A stretch of DNA of 64,000 nt from Pseudofrankia sp. DC12 (GTDB lineage: Bacteria; Actinomycetota; Actinomycetes; Frankiales; Frankiaceae). A model generated the notes under the pieces. That model had not been told where the DNA came from. It saw only the letters and a list, made by a program, of their open reading frames with translations, and did no database searches. Within the stretch, counting starts at the first letter, position 1; every line of letters starts with the position of its first letter. Shown in pieces: positions 35,861-46,506 of this stretch. A program made the translations under genes and the position numbers. The DNA is taken from NCBI RefSeq assembly GCF_000966285.1, contig NZ_KQ031391.1, positions 1,206,819 to 1,270,818 on the forward strand. Direction: 5' to 3'.

Positions 35861-37249
35861 ATGCCCCCTGCTCCCACTGCGCGGACCCTGCTCGCCCAGC
35901 TCATCCGCCAGAAGCGGTGGACCGTCGACGACTTCGTCCGCGCCTTCAACAAAGCAGGCCGCCAATCCGGGCCGGACGGCGAAGACCACACGATCAGCCG
36001 GCGGCAGGCCACCCGCTGGGTCGGCGGTCGGCTGCCCTCGCTGCCACATCCGGCGTCTCGTCGCGTCCTGGAAACCATGTTCGCCACCGACGCCGAGGTT
36101 CTGCTCGCTCCGCCAGATGCGCCGGTGCGTGACCGATCCCTCACTGCCGAAGGGGTGGCCGTGGCTGCGTCCGCGAGTGACCATGAGCAGACCGGTTCAG
36201 CTCCGTCCGAGGAGGTGGGTTCCTCGCGTCGCCGTGACCTGTTGGGCGCCGGTGTCCTGCTCACCGCCACCGGCTCCCTCATCGACCCCGTCACCCGGGC
36301 CGCAGGCATCTCCCGCGCGATCGCCGCCTCCACGCCCGACCCGTTGACGCTGGCCCAGCTCCAGCACGGCATCCACCAGCTCACGACCCGCTATGCCCTG
36401 ACGCCGCACGCCGAACTCGTCGGACCGATCGAACGCGCCTGGGACAACGCCGAAGCACTCCTGGAAACTCGCGTCACCGGAACCAGCCGCACCGACCTCG
36501 AACTCGTCGCCGGCCAATACGCCTACTACCGCGGCCAACTCGCCTTCGACATGGGCGACGAACAAACCGCACTCACATTCCTCGTCCTCGCCGCCCAACA
36601 TGCCAACGCCGCAGGCGACAGCCTGCTCTCGGGTTCGGTCGCCGTCATGCGCTCCTCATGCGCCTTCTTTTCAGGTGACTTCGGCCGGTCCGCAGCTTTG
36701 GCCCAGCAGGGACAGGCTGGCGCCCATCCCTATGTAGCGCCCCTTCTCGCCGGCTGCCTGGCGCGCGCATTGGCGCAACTTGGCCACGCCGATGGTGCGA
36801 TGGCCGCGCTCGGGACGTTGCATGACACCGTTTGGGACGGCGCGTCGCTTCCCGGGCCGAACGTGGCCAGCCAAGAGTTCTATGAGGCCTTCAGTGCGAT
36901 CACGCTCAGCTATCTCGGACGCGGCGACGAAGCCGAACAGCATGCCCGGACATCGCTTCAGCTCGTGGCGGATTCCGGCCGCCATGTCCAGGCAGCCGGG
37001 TCCCAGCTTGCGCTCGCCCGAGCCTTCCTACGGCGCCCGGCGCCCGACCCGGAACAGGCCGCAGGCGCAGTCACGGATGCCTTGCGCGTGGCAGCGGGAA
37101 ACGATCACGGCCGCACCACGATCCGCGCGACGGCGATCTACCGCCGCCTCATAGCCACTCCCGGCTGGGCCGGACTTCCCGCCATCCGCGACCTGGCATC
37201 CCACCTCCCTGCCAGCCCCCACGCCCTACCGGCAGCCGCCGCCGTCTAA
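35861..37249 (+). CDS. XRE-like regulator with TPR-type helical domain
   Basis: A protein of 462 residues. The N-terminus (TLLAQLIRQKRWTVDDFVRA, then ISRRQATRWVGGRLPSLPHP) is a helix-turn-helix of the kind found in Streptomyces NsdA/NsdB-like regulators. A short hydrophobic Arg-led segment (SRRRDLLGAGVLLTATGSLI) and TPR-like helices follow (QYAYYRGQLAFDMGDEQTAL, AITLSYLGRGDEAEQHARTS). Such proteins act as pleiotropic regulators in actinobacteria. It stands 163 bases before the SNF2 gene on the same strand and faces the RecD-like gene, a natural place for a controller of the defence genes; that role is inferred. Confidence 0.7.
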   Translation: MPPAPTARTLLAQLIRQKRWTVDDFVRAFNKAGRQSGPDGEDHTISRRQATRWVGGRLPSLPHPASRRVLETMFATDAEVLLAPPDAPVRDRSLTAEGVAVAASASDHEQTGSAPSEEVGSSRRRDLLGAGVLLTATGSLIDPVTRAAGISRAIAASTPDPLTLAQLQHGIHQLTTRYALTPHAELVGPIERAWDNAEALLETRVTGTSRTDLELVAGQYAYYRGQLAFDMGDEQTALTFLVLAAQHANAAGDSLLSGSVAVMRSSCAFFSGDFGRSAALAQQGQAGAHPYVAPLLAGCLARALAQLGHADGAMAALGTLHDTVWDGASLPGPNVASQEFYEAFSAITLSYLGRGDEAEQHARTSLQLVADSGRHVQAAGSQLALARAFLRRPAPDPEQAAGAVTDALRVAAGNDHGRTTIRATAIYRRLIATPGWAGLPAIRDLASHLPASPHALPAAAAV

Positions 37250-37412
37250 CGGGGGTAGGTGCCGTAGGTGCCGGAATTGTGCTGGTTGGTCTGGCGCCGG
37301 GCGGTGTGGGCGACTGGCGCGCCCATCGGGAGATATATCAACTCGCTGACGGTATGCTCACCGCTCGCCCCTGATGGGCGGATCGCCTGGAGCCAGGGGG
37401 GTTGGCGGGGGC

Positions 37413-40400
37413 ATGGTCACGTTTGCGCCGGGATCGGTGGTCGTTGCGCGGGATGAGGAGTGGCTGGTCACCGCAGCCGAGCGGGCTGACCGTACCGCGG
37501 ACGGGGACTGGCGACTGGATGTCGTCGGCCTGAGCGAGCTGGTCCGGGAGACCACCGCAACCTTCTTCACCGCGCTCGACCGGGACATCACGCTGCTCGA
37601 CCCGCGTGAGGCTGCCTTACGTCCGGACGCCTCGCCGAAGCATCGGCGGACCCGGCTGTGGCTGGAGGCGACGCTGCGCCGCACGCCGATGCCGTTCGGG
37701 GATCCGGCGCTCACGGTGTCCGACGGGATGCTGATCAATCGACTGGACTACCAGCGCCAGGCGGTCGCGCACGCGCTGGCGCCGGAGAACCTGCGGCCTC
37801 GGGTGCTGATCGCCGACGCGGTCGGGCTCGGGAAGACGCTTGAGATCGGAATGCTGCTTGCCGAGCTGACGAGACGGGGCCGCGCTGACCGGGTCCTGGT
37901 CGTCACACCGCGCCACGTGCTGGAGCAGATGCAGCATGAGCTGTGGTGCCGGTTCGGCCTGCCGCTGGTCCGCCTCGACTCGGACGGGTTGCAGCGGGTC
38001 CGTCAGAAGCTGCCCGCGAACCGCAATCCGTTCACGTTCTACCGGCGGATCATCGTCTCGATCGACACGCTCAAGTCGCCGAGGTACCGCTCGTTCCTGG
38101 AGAAACACCGCTGGGACGTCGTCGTCATCGACGAGTCCCACAACCTGACGAACGTCGGCACACTGAACAACGAGCTGGCCCGAGTGCTCGCGCCGAACGC
38201 GGAGGCGCTGATCCTCGCCTCGGCTACTCCGCACAACGGCAAGAAGGACTCGTTCGCCGAGCTACTGCGTCTGCTCGACCCGACAGCGGTCGGCCCGGAC
38301 GGCGAGTACGACGTCCAGGACGTCACCCGCCTGTTCGTCCGCCGGCACCGCAACTCCCCGGAGGTCGCCGCCGAGGTCGGCGCGGACTGGGCGCTTCGCC
38401 CGGAGCCCCTCGTCATCCCGGTCACGCCGTCGCCGGCCGAAGACGCGATCGCCACCGAGCTGTCGCAGACCTGGCTCTACCCCCGCGGCGACACGACGCC
38501 CCCGGTCTCGGGAAAGGGCGCGGCCCTGTTCCCATGGACACTGGCGAAGGCGTTCCTGTCGTCCCCGGCCGCATTGCTGGAAACGACCGAGGCTCGACTG
38601 AAGCGGATCAGCGGTCTGACCGACCGCGACACCGAACGGGAACGTCAGGCCCTCGAACGGCTGCGCGACCTGACCGAAACCGCGTCGACGCCACAGGCCA
38701 CGAAGACCAACGGCAAGTTGACCGTTCTCGCCGACTACCTGCGCAGGTCCGGCGTCGGCCCTGGATCGTCGACACGAGCGGTGCTCTTCGCCGAACGAGT
38801 CGCCACCCTCAACTGGCTCGCGGCCAACCTGGCGCCACTGCTCGGCCTGACCCGCGACCAGGTCGCCGTCATGCACGGCGCGCTACCGGACGTCGAGCAG
38901 GAACGCATCGTCGACGACTTCAAGACCGCCGCCAGCCCCATCCGGATCCTCGTCACCGGCGACGTCGCGAGCGAAGGCGTCAACCTGCACGCCCAATGCC
39001 ACCACCTGGTCCACGTCGACATCCCCTGGTCGCTGATCCGCATCGAGCAGCGCAACGGCCGGATCGACCGCTACGGCCAGCAGCACCCGCCGCAGATCGC
39101 CGCGCTGGCGCTGACCCCGTCGGACGAGCATTTCAGCGGCGATGTCCGTGTCCTGGAGAAGCTGCTCGCCAAGGAGCACCTGGCGCACACGACCCTCGGC
39201 GACGCGGCGACCTTGATGCATCTGCACTCGCCGACCGCCGAGGCGGACGCGATCCGCGAGGCGCTCGCCCGCCACCGCGACCTCGACGACCTCATCCCTG
39301 ACCCGACCGCCACGGCCGGCGACGACGAAAACCTGATGGCGATGTTCGGCGACGAGTTCGACACCGACTTCGTCGCCGCCGCTGCGACCGCCGAGCTCCC
39401 GACGCCACCGCCGACCCGGCCGCGTGAGTCGCTCTACCCGACCGATCTCGCCTTTCTGCAGGACGCGCTCGCCGAGGTCTATGACCAGCCGACCCGCCCG
39501 CCCAACGAGGACCGGGGCGCTCCGCCTGGCAGCGGCGGGGTCGGTTGGACGGTCCACCAGGGCGCGGCGTTGGTCTCGATGACCCCACCGCGCGATCTGC
39601 GGACCCGCCTTGACGCGCTGCCTGCCTCCTACGTCACGGAGCGCGGCGTCCGCCACCAGCTGGTGCTCGCCACAGCGCCCGAGATGGCGCTCGACGCCCT
39701 GCGTGCTGCCCGCGAGGGCATCGCCGCCACTCCGAAACGCGGCGGTGGCCGGCCGGCGAAGGCGGCCAAGGGTGATGCGGTCACGGTCCGCGAGGTGCTG
39801 CCGCCGCACAGCTCGACCTGGCCGGAGGCGCACTTCCTTTCCCCGCTGCACCCTGTCCTCGACTGGGCGGCGGACAAGGTCCTCGCCGCGTCAGGCCGCA
39901 ACGAGGTCCCGCTCGTCCACGGACCGGTCGACTCCCCACGGGTCCTGGTCCTAGCGATGCTGATGAACCAGCGCGGCCAGGTCGTCACCCGGCAGATGGT
40001 CTCCGTCGAGTTCCCGACCGGCCGCGCCGATCTGCCGCTCGCCCACGTCGTCGATGGCCTCGAACTGTTCGAGGGCACCGGGCTGAGCGACAGCGATCCG
40101 GTGAACGCAGGGGCCGCGGACGTCACCGACGAGCTGGCCGCGTTGGTCCCCGCGGCGATCGACGCGGCCACCGCCGCCCTCGACCTCGCCGAGCAGACCC
40201 AGCACGCCGACCTCGACCGCCGCCTGCACGCCTGGTCGAGCCGGCAGCTGCGCTGGCGCGCCCAGGCCGAGCAGCTCGAACTGTCGCTCAGCGGCGCCGC
40301 CCGCGCCAAGGTCCGCCGCCTCGCCAAGCGGGTCAGTCTGGAAGAGGAGATCGCACTGTCGCTGAAGGCGAGCCAGCGGCTGCTCCGGCCACTCGCCGTC

Positions 40401-40433
40401 GTCATCCCCGTGCCCTCGGGAGAGCTGGACTGA
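37413..40433 (+). CDS. SNF2-type helicase, DISARM DrmD-like
   Basis: A protein of 1,006 residues. After an N-terminal beta region (FAPGSVVVARDEEWLVTAAE) comes an SNF2/RapA-type SF2 motor. It has Walker A ADAVGLGKTLEIGML with Lys141, VVIDESHNLTNVG (DESH 240-243), SATPHNGKKDSF, GDVASEGVNLHAQCHHLVHV and the arginine fingers in RIEQRNGRIDRYGQQ. The C-terminal third is helical. The length, the SNF2 core and the place directly before a DNA methyltransferase resemble DrmD of class 1 DISARM. The ATG at 37413 follows a G-rich site; the stop overlaps the next start (TGATG), so translation is coupled. Confidence 0.85.
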   Translation: MVTFAPGSVVVARDEEWLVTAAERADRTADGDWRLDVVGLSELVRETTATFFTALDRDITLLDPREAALRPDASPKHRRTRLWLEATLRRTPMPFGDPALTVSDGMLINRLDYQRQAVAHALAPENLRPRVLIADAVGLGKTLEIGMLLAELTRRGRADRVLVVTPRHVLEQMQHELWCRFGLPLVRLDSDGLQRVRQKLPANRNPFTFYRRIIVSIDTLKSPRYRSFLEKHRWDVVVIDESHNLTNVGTLNNELARVLAPNAEALILASATPHNGKKDSFAELLRLLDPTAVGPDGEYDVQDVTRLFVRRHRNSPEVAAEVGADWALRPEPLVIPVTPSPAEDAIATELSQTWLYPRGDTTPPVSGKGAALFPWTLAKAFLSSPAALLETTEARLKRISGLTDRDTERERQALERLRDLTETASTPQATKTNGKLTVLADYLRRSGVGPGSSTRAVLFAERVATLNWLAANLAPLLGLTRDQVAVMHGALPDVEQERIVDDFKTAASPIRILVTGDVASEGVNLHAQCHHLVHVDIPWSLIRIEQRNGRIDRYGQQHPPQIAALALTPSDEHFSGDVRVLEKLLAKEHLAHTTLGDAATLMHLHSPTAEADAIREALARHRDLDDLIPDPTATAGDDENLMAMFGDEFDTDFVAAAATAELPTPPPTRPRESLYPTDLAFLQDALAEVYDQPTRPPNEDRGAPPGSGGVGWTVHQGAALVSMTPPRDLRTRLDALPASYVTERGVRHQLVLATAPEMALDALRAAREGIAATPKRGGGRPAKAAKGDAVTVREVLPPHSSTWPEAHFLSPLHPVLDWAADKVLAASGRNEVPLVHGPVDSPRVLVLAMLMNQRGQVVTRQMVSVEFPTGRADLPLAHVVDGLELFEGTGLSDSDPVNAGAADVTDELAALVPAAIDAATAALDLAEQTQHADLDRRLHAWSSRQLRWRAQAEQLELSLSGAARAKVRRLAKRVSLEEEIALSLKASQRLLRPLAVVIPVPSGELD

Positions 40434-43400
40434 TGCCAAGCTTTGACGCCGTCGTCGTCGGCGAGTCGTGGATCTCCGAGCACTACCTGACCTCGGACGG
40501 GCGCAGCGGCACGTTCCTCGCCGAGGTGCTGGCGCTACGGGACCGCTGGGACGAGACCGAGAGCGCCGGCCACCCGAGCGCCCGATCCGCGCTGCGCGAC
40601 GCGGCGACCCCGCTGGCCCGCCGGTTCGGCGCCCTCGGGGAGGACAGCTCCGACGACACGGTCCGCGAGACCCATCGCGAGGTCCGCCGGGCCCTGCTGC
40701 TCGACCGTGACCCCAGTCTTTGGGCGTCGGACCGGTCCGGCGACGAGGTGCGGCTACCCGCCGCCGTCGTCCACCCGTCGCCGACGGGAACCGCGCTGAT
40801 CGTCGTCGAGGCCCGGCCCGTCTCCGCCGTCGAGGAGCTGCTCGACCCGGAGACCGGCGTACTGATCGACCCGGCGACGGTCGACGGCAAGCCCCAGCCC
40901 GCACTGGCGAAGACTGTCTCGACAATCTTCCTTACAGACGATGCGCCGCCGTTCATCCTCATTCAGGCCGGCCGCTGGGTGCTGCTCGTCGAGCGGGCCC
41001 GCTGGGCCGAGGGCCGCTGGCTCGCCGTCGACCTCGGCGTCGTCGTGGACCGGCGCGACACGAAACGCGCCGGCGAGCTGGAGCACGCGGCCGCGATGCT
41101 CGGCCCCGACCTGCTGCTGCCGGCCGAGGACGGCCAGGCCCCATGGCTCGGCCTGCTGGAGAAGTCGGTCCAGCACACCGTCGGCGTCTCCGCTGGGCTG
41201 CGCACCGGGGTGCGACTGTCGATCTCGATCATCGCGAACGACGTTGTTGCCCGGCGGGCGGCTCGCGGTGTGCCGGTGCTTGGCGTTCCCGGGCTCGGTC
41301 AGGACCTGGCCCGTCAGGCGCTGCGGTTCCTCTACCGGATCCTGTTCCTGCTGTACGCCGAGGCGTCTCCGCAGCTGGAGGTGCTGCCCGTCGGCGCGCC
41401 CGAATACCAGGCCGGCTACGGCCTCGACCGGCTGCGCGACCTGATCCTCACCGACCTGTCCGGTGATCGCTCGCGGAACGGCACCCACCTCTATTCCTCG
41501 CTCGCGCTGCTGTTCCGGCTCGTCGACGAGGGCTTTGACCCCCGGCGTGCCGTTCCGCGGAACGCGGAGATCGACGGTTTCGCGAGTCCGGACGACTCCG
41601 ACGACAGCGAGACGGCTGACGGCAACGAGGCCGACGGGACCGCTGGCGACCAGTTGGTGTTCCAGGCGCTGCGTTCGGACCTGTTCGCCCCGGCGGCGAC
41701 CGCGCTGATCGACGAGGTCGGTCTCGGCAACGAGGCGCTTCAGCAGGTGCTGAGCCACTTGCTGCTCACCCCTGTGAAGAAGAACGAGGATCGCGGCTTC
41801 ATCGCCTACGGCGAGCTGGGCATCAACCAGCTCGGCGCCGTGTACGAAGGCCTGATGTCCTGGTCCGGCATGATCGCGGACACCGACCTGTACGAGGTCG
41901 CGAAGGGCGGCGACCCGTCCGGCGGCACCTGGCTGGTCCCCGCCGACCGGGTCCACAACGACACCGTCCTCACCAGCTCCCTGGTCCGGGAGAAGGACGA
42001 GCACACCGGCGAGCCGAAGCCAGTGCTGCACCGACGCGGCTCCTTCGTTTTCCGCCTCGCCGGTCGCGAACGTCAGCAGTCCGCCTCCTTCTACACGCCC
42101 GAGTCGCTTACCCGCTCCGTCGTCCACCACGCGCTGGCCGAGCTGCTCGACCAGGACGGTGCGACGACGAAGGCCGCCGAGATCCTGCGGATGACGATCT
42201 GCGAGCCGGCACTCGGCTCCGGCGCGTTCGCCATTGAGGCGGTCCGCCAGCTCGCCGCCGAATATCTCCGCCGCGCCCAGGACGAGGCCGGGGTTCGTAT
42301 CCCGGCCGAGGATTACCCGGCCGAGCTACAGCGCGTGAAGGCCTACCTCGCGCTGCACCAGGTCTACGGGGTCGACCTCAACGCGACGGCGGTCGAGCTG
42401 GCCGAGGTCTCCCTGTGGCTGGACACGATGCAGGCCGGGCTCGCGGCGCCCTGGTTCGGCCTACATCTGCGTCGCGGCAACAGCTTGATCGGCGCTCGGC
42501 GCGCCGTCTACGACCCGAGCCTGCTCAAGAAAAAGGCGTGGCTGACGACCGTCCCCAAGGACGTCGGTCTGCACGACCCAACCGCGCCGGGGTTCGTGCC
42601 ATCGGTCGGTGCCGGAATCCACCATTTCCTGCTGCCCGCCGCCGGCTGGGGCGCCGTCGTCGACACCGCCGAAGCCAAGATCTACGCGCCCGAAAAGCGC
42701 GAAGAACTGCGTAAATGGCGCTCGGGGGTTCTCGGTAGCCCGGATGCACAAACCAGCAAACGGCTCGCGCGGCTCGCGACCCGGGTCGAGACGCTGTGGG
42801 ACCTGGCCCGCCGGCGGATCGAGCTGGCCGAGGTCGGCGTCCGTCGCGACGCCGAGATCTGGGGCCACGCCAAGCCGGCCGGGGCGCCGTCCGGCCACTC
42901 CAGCCAGGACACCGCCGACCAGGAAAAGGCTGAAGGGACGTCAGTCAGCCGAGACCAGGTAGAGAGGGTGCTGCACGACGAGGGCAGCGCCTATAGGCGG
43001 TTGCGCCGGGCCATGGATGTCTGGTGCGCCCTGTGGTCCTGGCCGCTCACGACCGACACTCCGCCGCCTGACTGGAATGCCTGGCTCGCCGGCCTCGAAG
43101 CCCTGCTCGGCGTGGCCGCGATCGACCGCAGCGGTGTGGCGGCCGAGAAGCGCGGCCAGACCACTCTCACGGCCGACCACACCTGGAACGGCCTCGACGA
43201 CGCCGAAGAACTCGACCTCGGCTTCGCCGGCGCCCTCCCCATCGACGAGGCGCTGGCCCGCCACCCCTGGCTGACGGTCGCCGCCCAGATCGCCGAAGCC
43301 CAAGGCTTCTTCCACTGGGAGCTGGAGTTCCCCCAGGTCTTCACCAAGGGCGGCTTCGACCTCCAGGTCGGGAACCCACCGTGGGTCCGGCCAGACTGGG

Positions 43401-43783
43401 ACGAGGCAGGCGTGCTAGCAGAATCCGATCCGTGGTGGGAGCTCGACGCTCAGGCCTCCGAACAGGCCAAAAAGAAACGCCGCGTGCAGGCCTTTGCGTC
43501 GCCCGCATCGGAGCTATGGTATCTCGACCAGCGCTCCGAGCAGGCAGGGATATCCGCACATCTTGGAAGTTCGATTGATAGGCCCACGCTGGCCGGCCTA
43601 AGAACCGATCTTTATCGATGCTTCATAGATCACACTTGGCGCTCATCTGCCGCCCAGGGAATTGTATCGCTCATACATCCAGAGTCCCATTTTACCGAAC
43701 TACGTGCTGCCGCGCTGCGCCGAGAAGCGTATCATCGTCTTCGGCGTCACTGGGCGGAATCAAGCGGTCATGGCGACACATGA
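40433..43783 (+). pseudogene. DNA adenine methyltransferase, N-terminal part, split by IS30 element
   Basis: The N-terminal 1,107 residues of a very large N6-adenine DNA methyltransferase, like DrmMI/PglX and Eco57I-type enzymes. A helical N-terminal region of about 400 residues precedes the Rossmann core. SAM motif I is E591-P-A-L-G-S-G-A-F and catalytic motif IV is N981-P-P-W. The frame runs into an IS30-family element at 43753, adding ten foreign residues before a stop. The target-recognition half resumes at 44838. Base composition becomes clearly more A/T-rich from about 43480. Without its recognition half this product should not methylate DNA specifically. Confidence 0.85.
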
Positions 43784-44836
43784 CTTTCCAGCAGCTCGGT
43801 AAAGACCTCGAGCGGCGTCGCCCATTTGAGCGTCTGCCGTGGCCGCCCATTCAGCTGCGTGGCCACCATATCAAGTTCTTCCTGCGTGTGCAAGGACAGG
43901 TCTGTGCCCTTCGGGAAGTACTGGCGCAGCAACCCGTTGGTGTTCTCGTTCGAGCCGCGCTGCCACGGTGAGTGCGGGTCGCAGAAATACACGGGAATAC
44001 CGGTGCGGACGGTGAAATCGGCGTGCCGGGCCATCTCCTTTCCCTGGTCCCAGGTCACCGAGTTCCGCATGAACTCGGGCAGGGTCTCCATCTTCTTGCC
44101 CAGCAGGTAGGCGACCTTGTCGGCGTTACGGTCGTACGGTATTCGCACCAACATCACGAACCGGGTCGTGCGCTCGACCAGCGTGGCGATCTGCGACTTG
44201 TTGCCCTTCCCGATGATCAGGTCGCCCTCCCAGAAACCGGGGACGGCGCGGTCCTCGGCCTCCTTCGGCCGCTCGCTGATGTTGACCATGCCGACGATCC
44301 CGCCCCTGGTCAGGGTGCTGCGCGACCGGTTGACCCGCCTGGCCCGGCCCTTACGCAGCGCGATCTTCAGTTCCGTCCGCAGCTCGCCGCGCGCCTGGAG
44401 GTAGAGGCACTCGTAGATTGTTTCGTGGCTCACGCGCATGCTCTCGTCGTCGGGAAAGTCCGTGCGCAGTCTCTCGCTGATCTGCTTCGGCGACCACTTC
44501 TCGACCAGGCCGGTGTTCACCGCGTCGTGCAGCTCCTTCGACGCGACGAGTTTCCGTTCCTTCGGGCGGGCGCACATCAGATCACACCGTGCCTGCGCAT
44601 CCACCGCCCGATACGCCGCGGCACCGCCGTTACGCTCGATCTCCCGGGAGATCCCCGAATGATGACGACCGAGCACAGCGGCGATATACCGAGCCGAACG
44701 CTCCTGACTCAACTCCCGCGAGATGACCTCGCGGTCCTCCACCGTCAACCGCTCCCGTACGCCCATCCACCATCCAGCCCCTCGACACCATCGCGATCAT
44801 CCTATCGGGGCGTCGCTACGACCGTTTGATGCCGCC
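43753..44836 (-). mobile_element. IS30-family insertion sequence with 3-bp target duplication
   Basis: Terminal inverted repeats of 27 bases (43753-43779 and 44810-44836) match at 22 positions. CTG is duplicated at 43750-43752 and 44837-44839, fitting the 2-3 base duplications of IS30. It carries one intact transposase. Removal of the element and one CTG joins the two parts of the methyltransferase in frame, so the insertion is recent and could be reversible. Confidence 0.93.
43768..44766 (-). CDS. IS30-family transposase
   Basis: A full-length transposase of 332 residues. The N-terminal helix-turn-helix (RSARYIAAVLGRHHSGISRE IERNG region) is followed by the DDE core: Asp in GFWEGDLIIGKGN, Asp in SVTWDQGKEMARH and Glu in RGSNENTNGLLRQYFPKG. 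The end (QLNGRPRQTLKWATPLEVF) is typical of IS30. The stop codon lies inside the left terminal repeat. It looks intact and so could catalyse both insertion and, rarely, excision from the methyltransferase gene. Confidence 0.96.
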   Translation of the reverse strand: MGVRERLTVEDREVISRELSQERSARYIAAVLGRHHSGISREIERNGGAAAYRAVDAQARCDLMCARPKERKLVASKELHDAVNTGLVEKWSPKQISERLRTDFPDDESMRVSHETIYECLYLQARGELRTELKIALRKGRARRVNRSRSTLTRGGIVGMVNISERPKEAEDRAVPGFWEGDLIIGKGNKSQIATLVERTTRFVMLVRIPYDRNADKVAYLLGKKMETLPEFMRNSVTWDQGKEMARHADFTVRTGIPVYFCDPHSPWQRGSNENTNGLLRQYFPKGTDLSLHTQEELDMVATQLNGRPRQTLKWATPLEVFTELLESHVSP

Positions 44837-46340
44837 CTGGCAGTATCGGAACAAGCATCGCCTGTTCGAAATCAAGGACACACGCGAGTTCGGAGTGCAT
44901 ATTTATGGTGCACCGCGTGGCACCATATCCTTTCTTCAGGCCGCTTGGATTTATGACCCATCGACCATCGACCGCTCTCTACTGCACGATGGGTCAGGGG
45001 ACGAGCCTGGAGTCAAGGACGACGACGGAAAGTGGGATACTCGACCTCATCGAGCACGCATCACCCACGTGGACTGGAAGGTTCTCTCGGGCTGGGCGGA
45101 TCTCCTCGACGAGCCCGGTACACACTTCGATCAGGCTCGCGCAATCTTTCCGGTTAATAGCTCCACGGCCATAGTTCTGGAAAAAATAGCTAGCGCGCCA
45201 AGACTTGGCGCCTTGGACTTTCATTGGACTCCGGGATGGCACGAGACTGGAGATCGCCAAAAAGGATACTTTGAACGGAGGCCGGGGTTTGCTGGATCGT
45301 GGCAGGATGTAATCCTTCAAGGACCGCATCTGAGCGCTGGAACAGCACTTTTCCAACAGCCGAATCCGACCGCCAAGAATCATCAGGATTACAAACCAAT
45401 AGATCTCGAGGAAATCACCGAGAACTTTATTCCTCGAACAAAATATCAACGCGCGAGCTCTGTGAGCGCTTACCGGGAAGCCTACACGCAGTGGAATGGA
45501 CACCCCAGCTGCGACGACTTTCGTCTCTCCTGGCGGGCCATGGCTGACCCCGCGACGGCACGGACGTTGCATTCCGCCATAATTCCCCCGGGACCTTCTC
45601 ATGTTCTTGGAATTTTCTCGCTCACCGTCGAAGATCCACTAGACCTAGCAGTTTCGGCAGCGACAACTTCCTCGCTTATCGCAGACTTTTTCATCAAGGT
45701 GACAACGGTAGCAAATATTAAGATCGGAGTTCTTTCCAAGCTTCCCCACGTCAGGGGACACGCCTTGGAGCAGGAGATCGTACTACGCACGCTCCGGCTC
45801 AACTGCCTAGTCCGGCCCTACGCTCCGTTGTGGAATACACTGCACTCTGCAGAATGGAAGAACGATCGATGGGTTCCAGGTGCCGGCACCGCTTATCGCG
45901 ATCGATCCGAGGTCGGGGAAATTACGTCGTCGTGGCAGTACGATACGCCGCTACGTCGGCCGGCGGATCGACGGCAAGCGTTGATAGAGATCGACGCGAT
46001 TGTTGCTATCATGCTTGGATTCACTGCTGACGAACTGGCGGCCGTATATCGGACACAGTTCCCCATTCTTCGACAGAATGAGCGTCGATTGCGATTCGAC
46101 AGTTTCGGCAGAGAGGTTCCGGCCGAGCTGGTGAAGGAACTTGACAAGGAGGCGTCGGGCGGGCACAAGATACATACATTGCAGGCTCCTGATCGTACCT
46201 ATGTCGGTCCATTCTTCGCCGTCGACCGGGAACGCGATCTACGGCTGGCCCACGAGCACTTTTCCCGACTGGTCGCAGCGCGCCAGAGCCAAAGCCCGGA
46301 CGTCGCGGGAAAGATCGGCCGTGGGGTGGACACGGCATGA
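44829..46340 (+). pseudogene. DNA adenine methyltransferase, C-terminal target-recognition part
   Basis: The continuation of the methyltransferase after the IS30 element, 499 residues from WQYRNKHRLFEIKDTREFGV on, a junction that matches the usual H-x-Q-x-x-N-E/K-x-x-L-F-E-I pattern of large Eco57I/BREX-type enzymes. It includes HPSCDDFRLSWRAMADPATA and LPHVRGHALEQEIVLRTLRL, where homologues recognise the target. The region is markedly lower in GC than its neighbours. An ATG at 44829 inside the right end of the IS element is in frame and might start a separate polypeptide, but with no ribosome site that I would trust. Confidence 0.8.
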
Positions 46341-46506
46341 TGAGGCTGTCCCTGCGTGCGTCGATGAGCGGCGGTTATGTACGGCAATCCGAACCACGAA
46401 GATTGTATGTTTCGTATTCCGGTACAAGACCGATGATCATCATTGCCGCACGCATACGGGGCGTCGCTCTGAATTGGACAGCCGGTGTTTCCGGGTGGGT
46501 GTCGGC

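Noticed and set aside
46141..46506. N-terminal extension of the giant helicase to 46141
   Set aside because: This part overlaps the end of the methyltransferase in another frame and lacks helicase-like sequence; the GTG at 46507 starts the conserved part.
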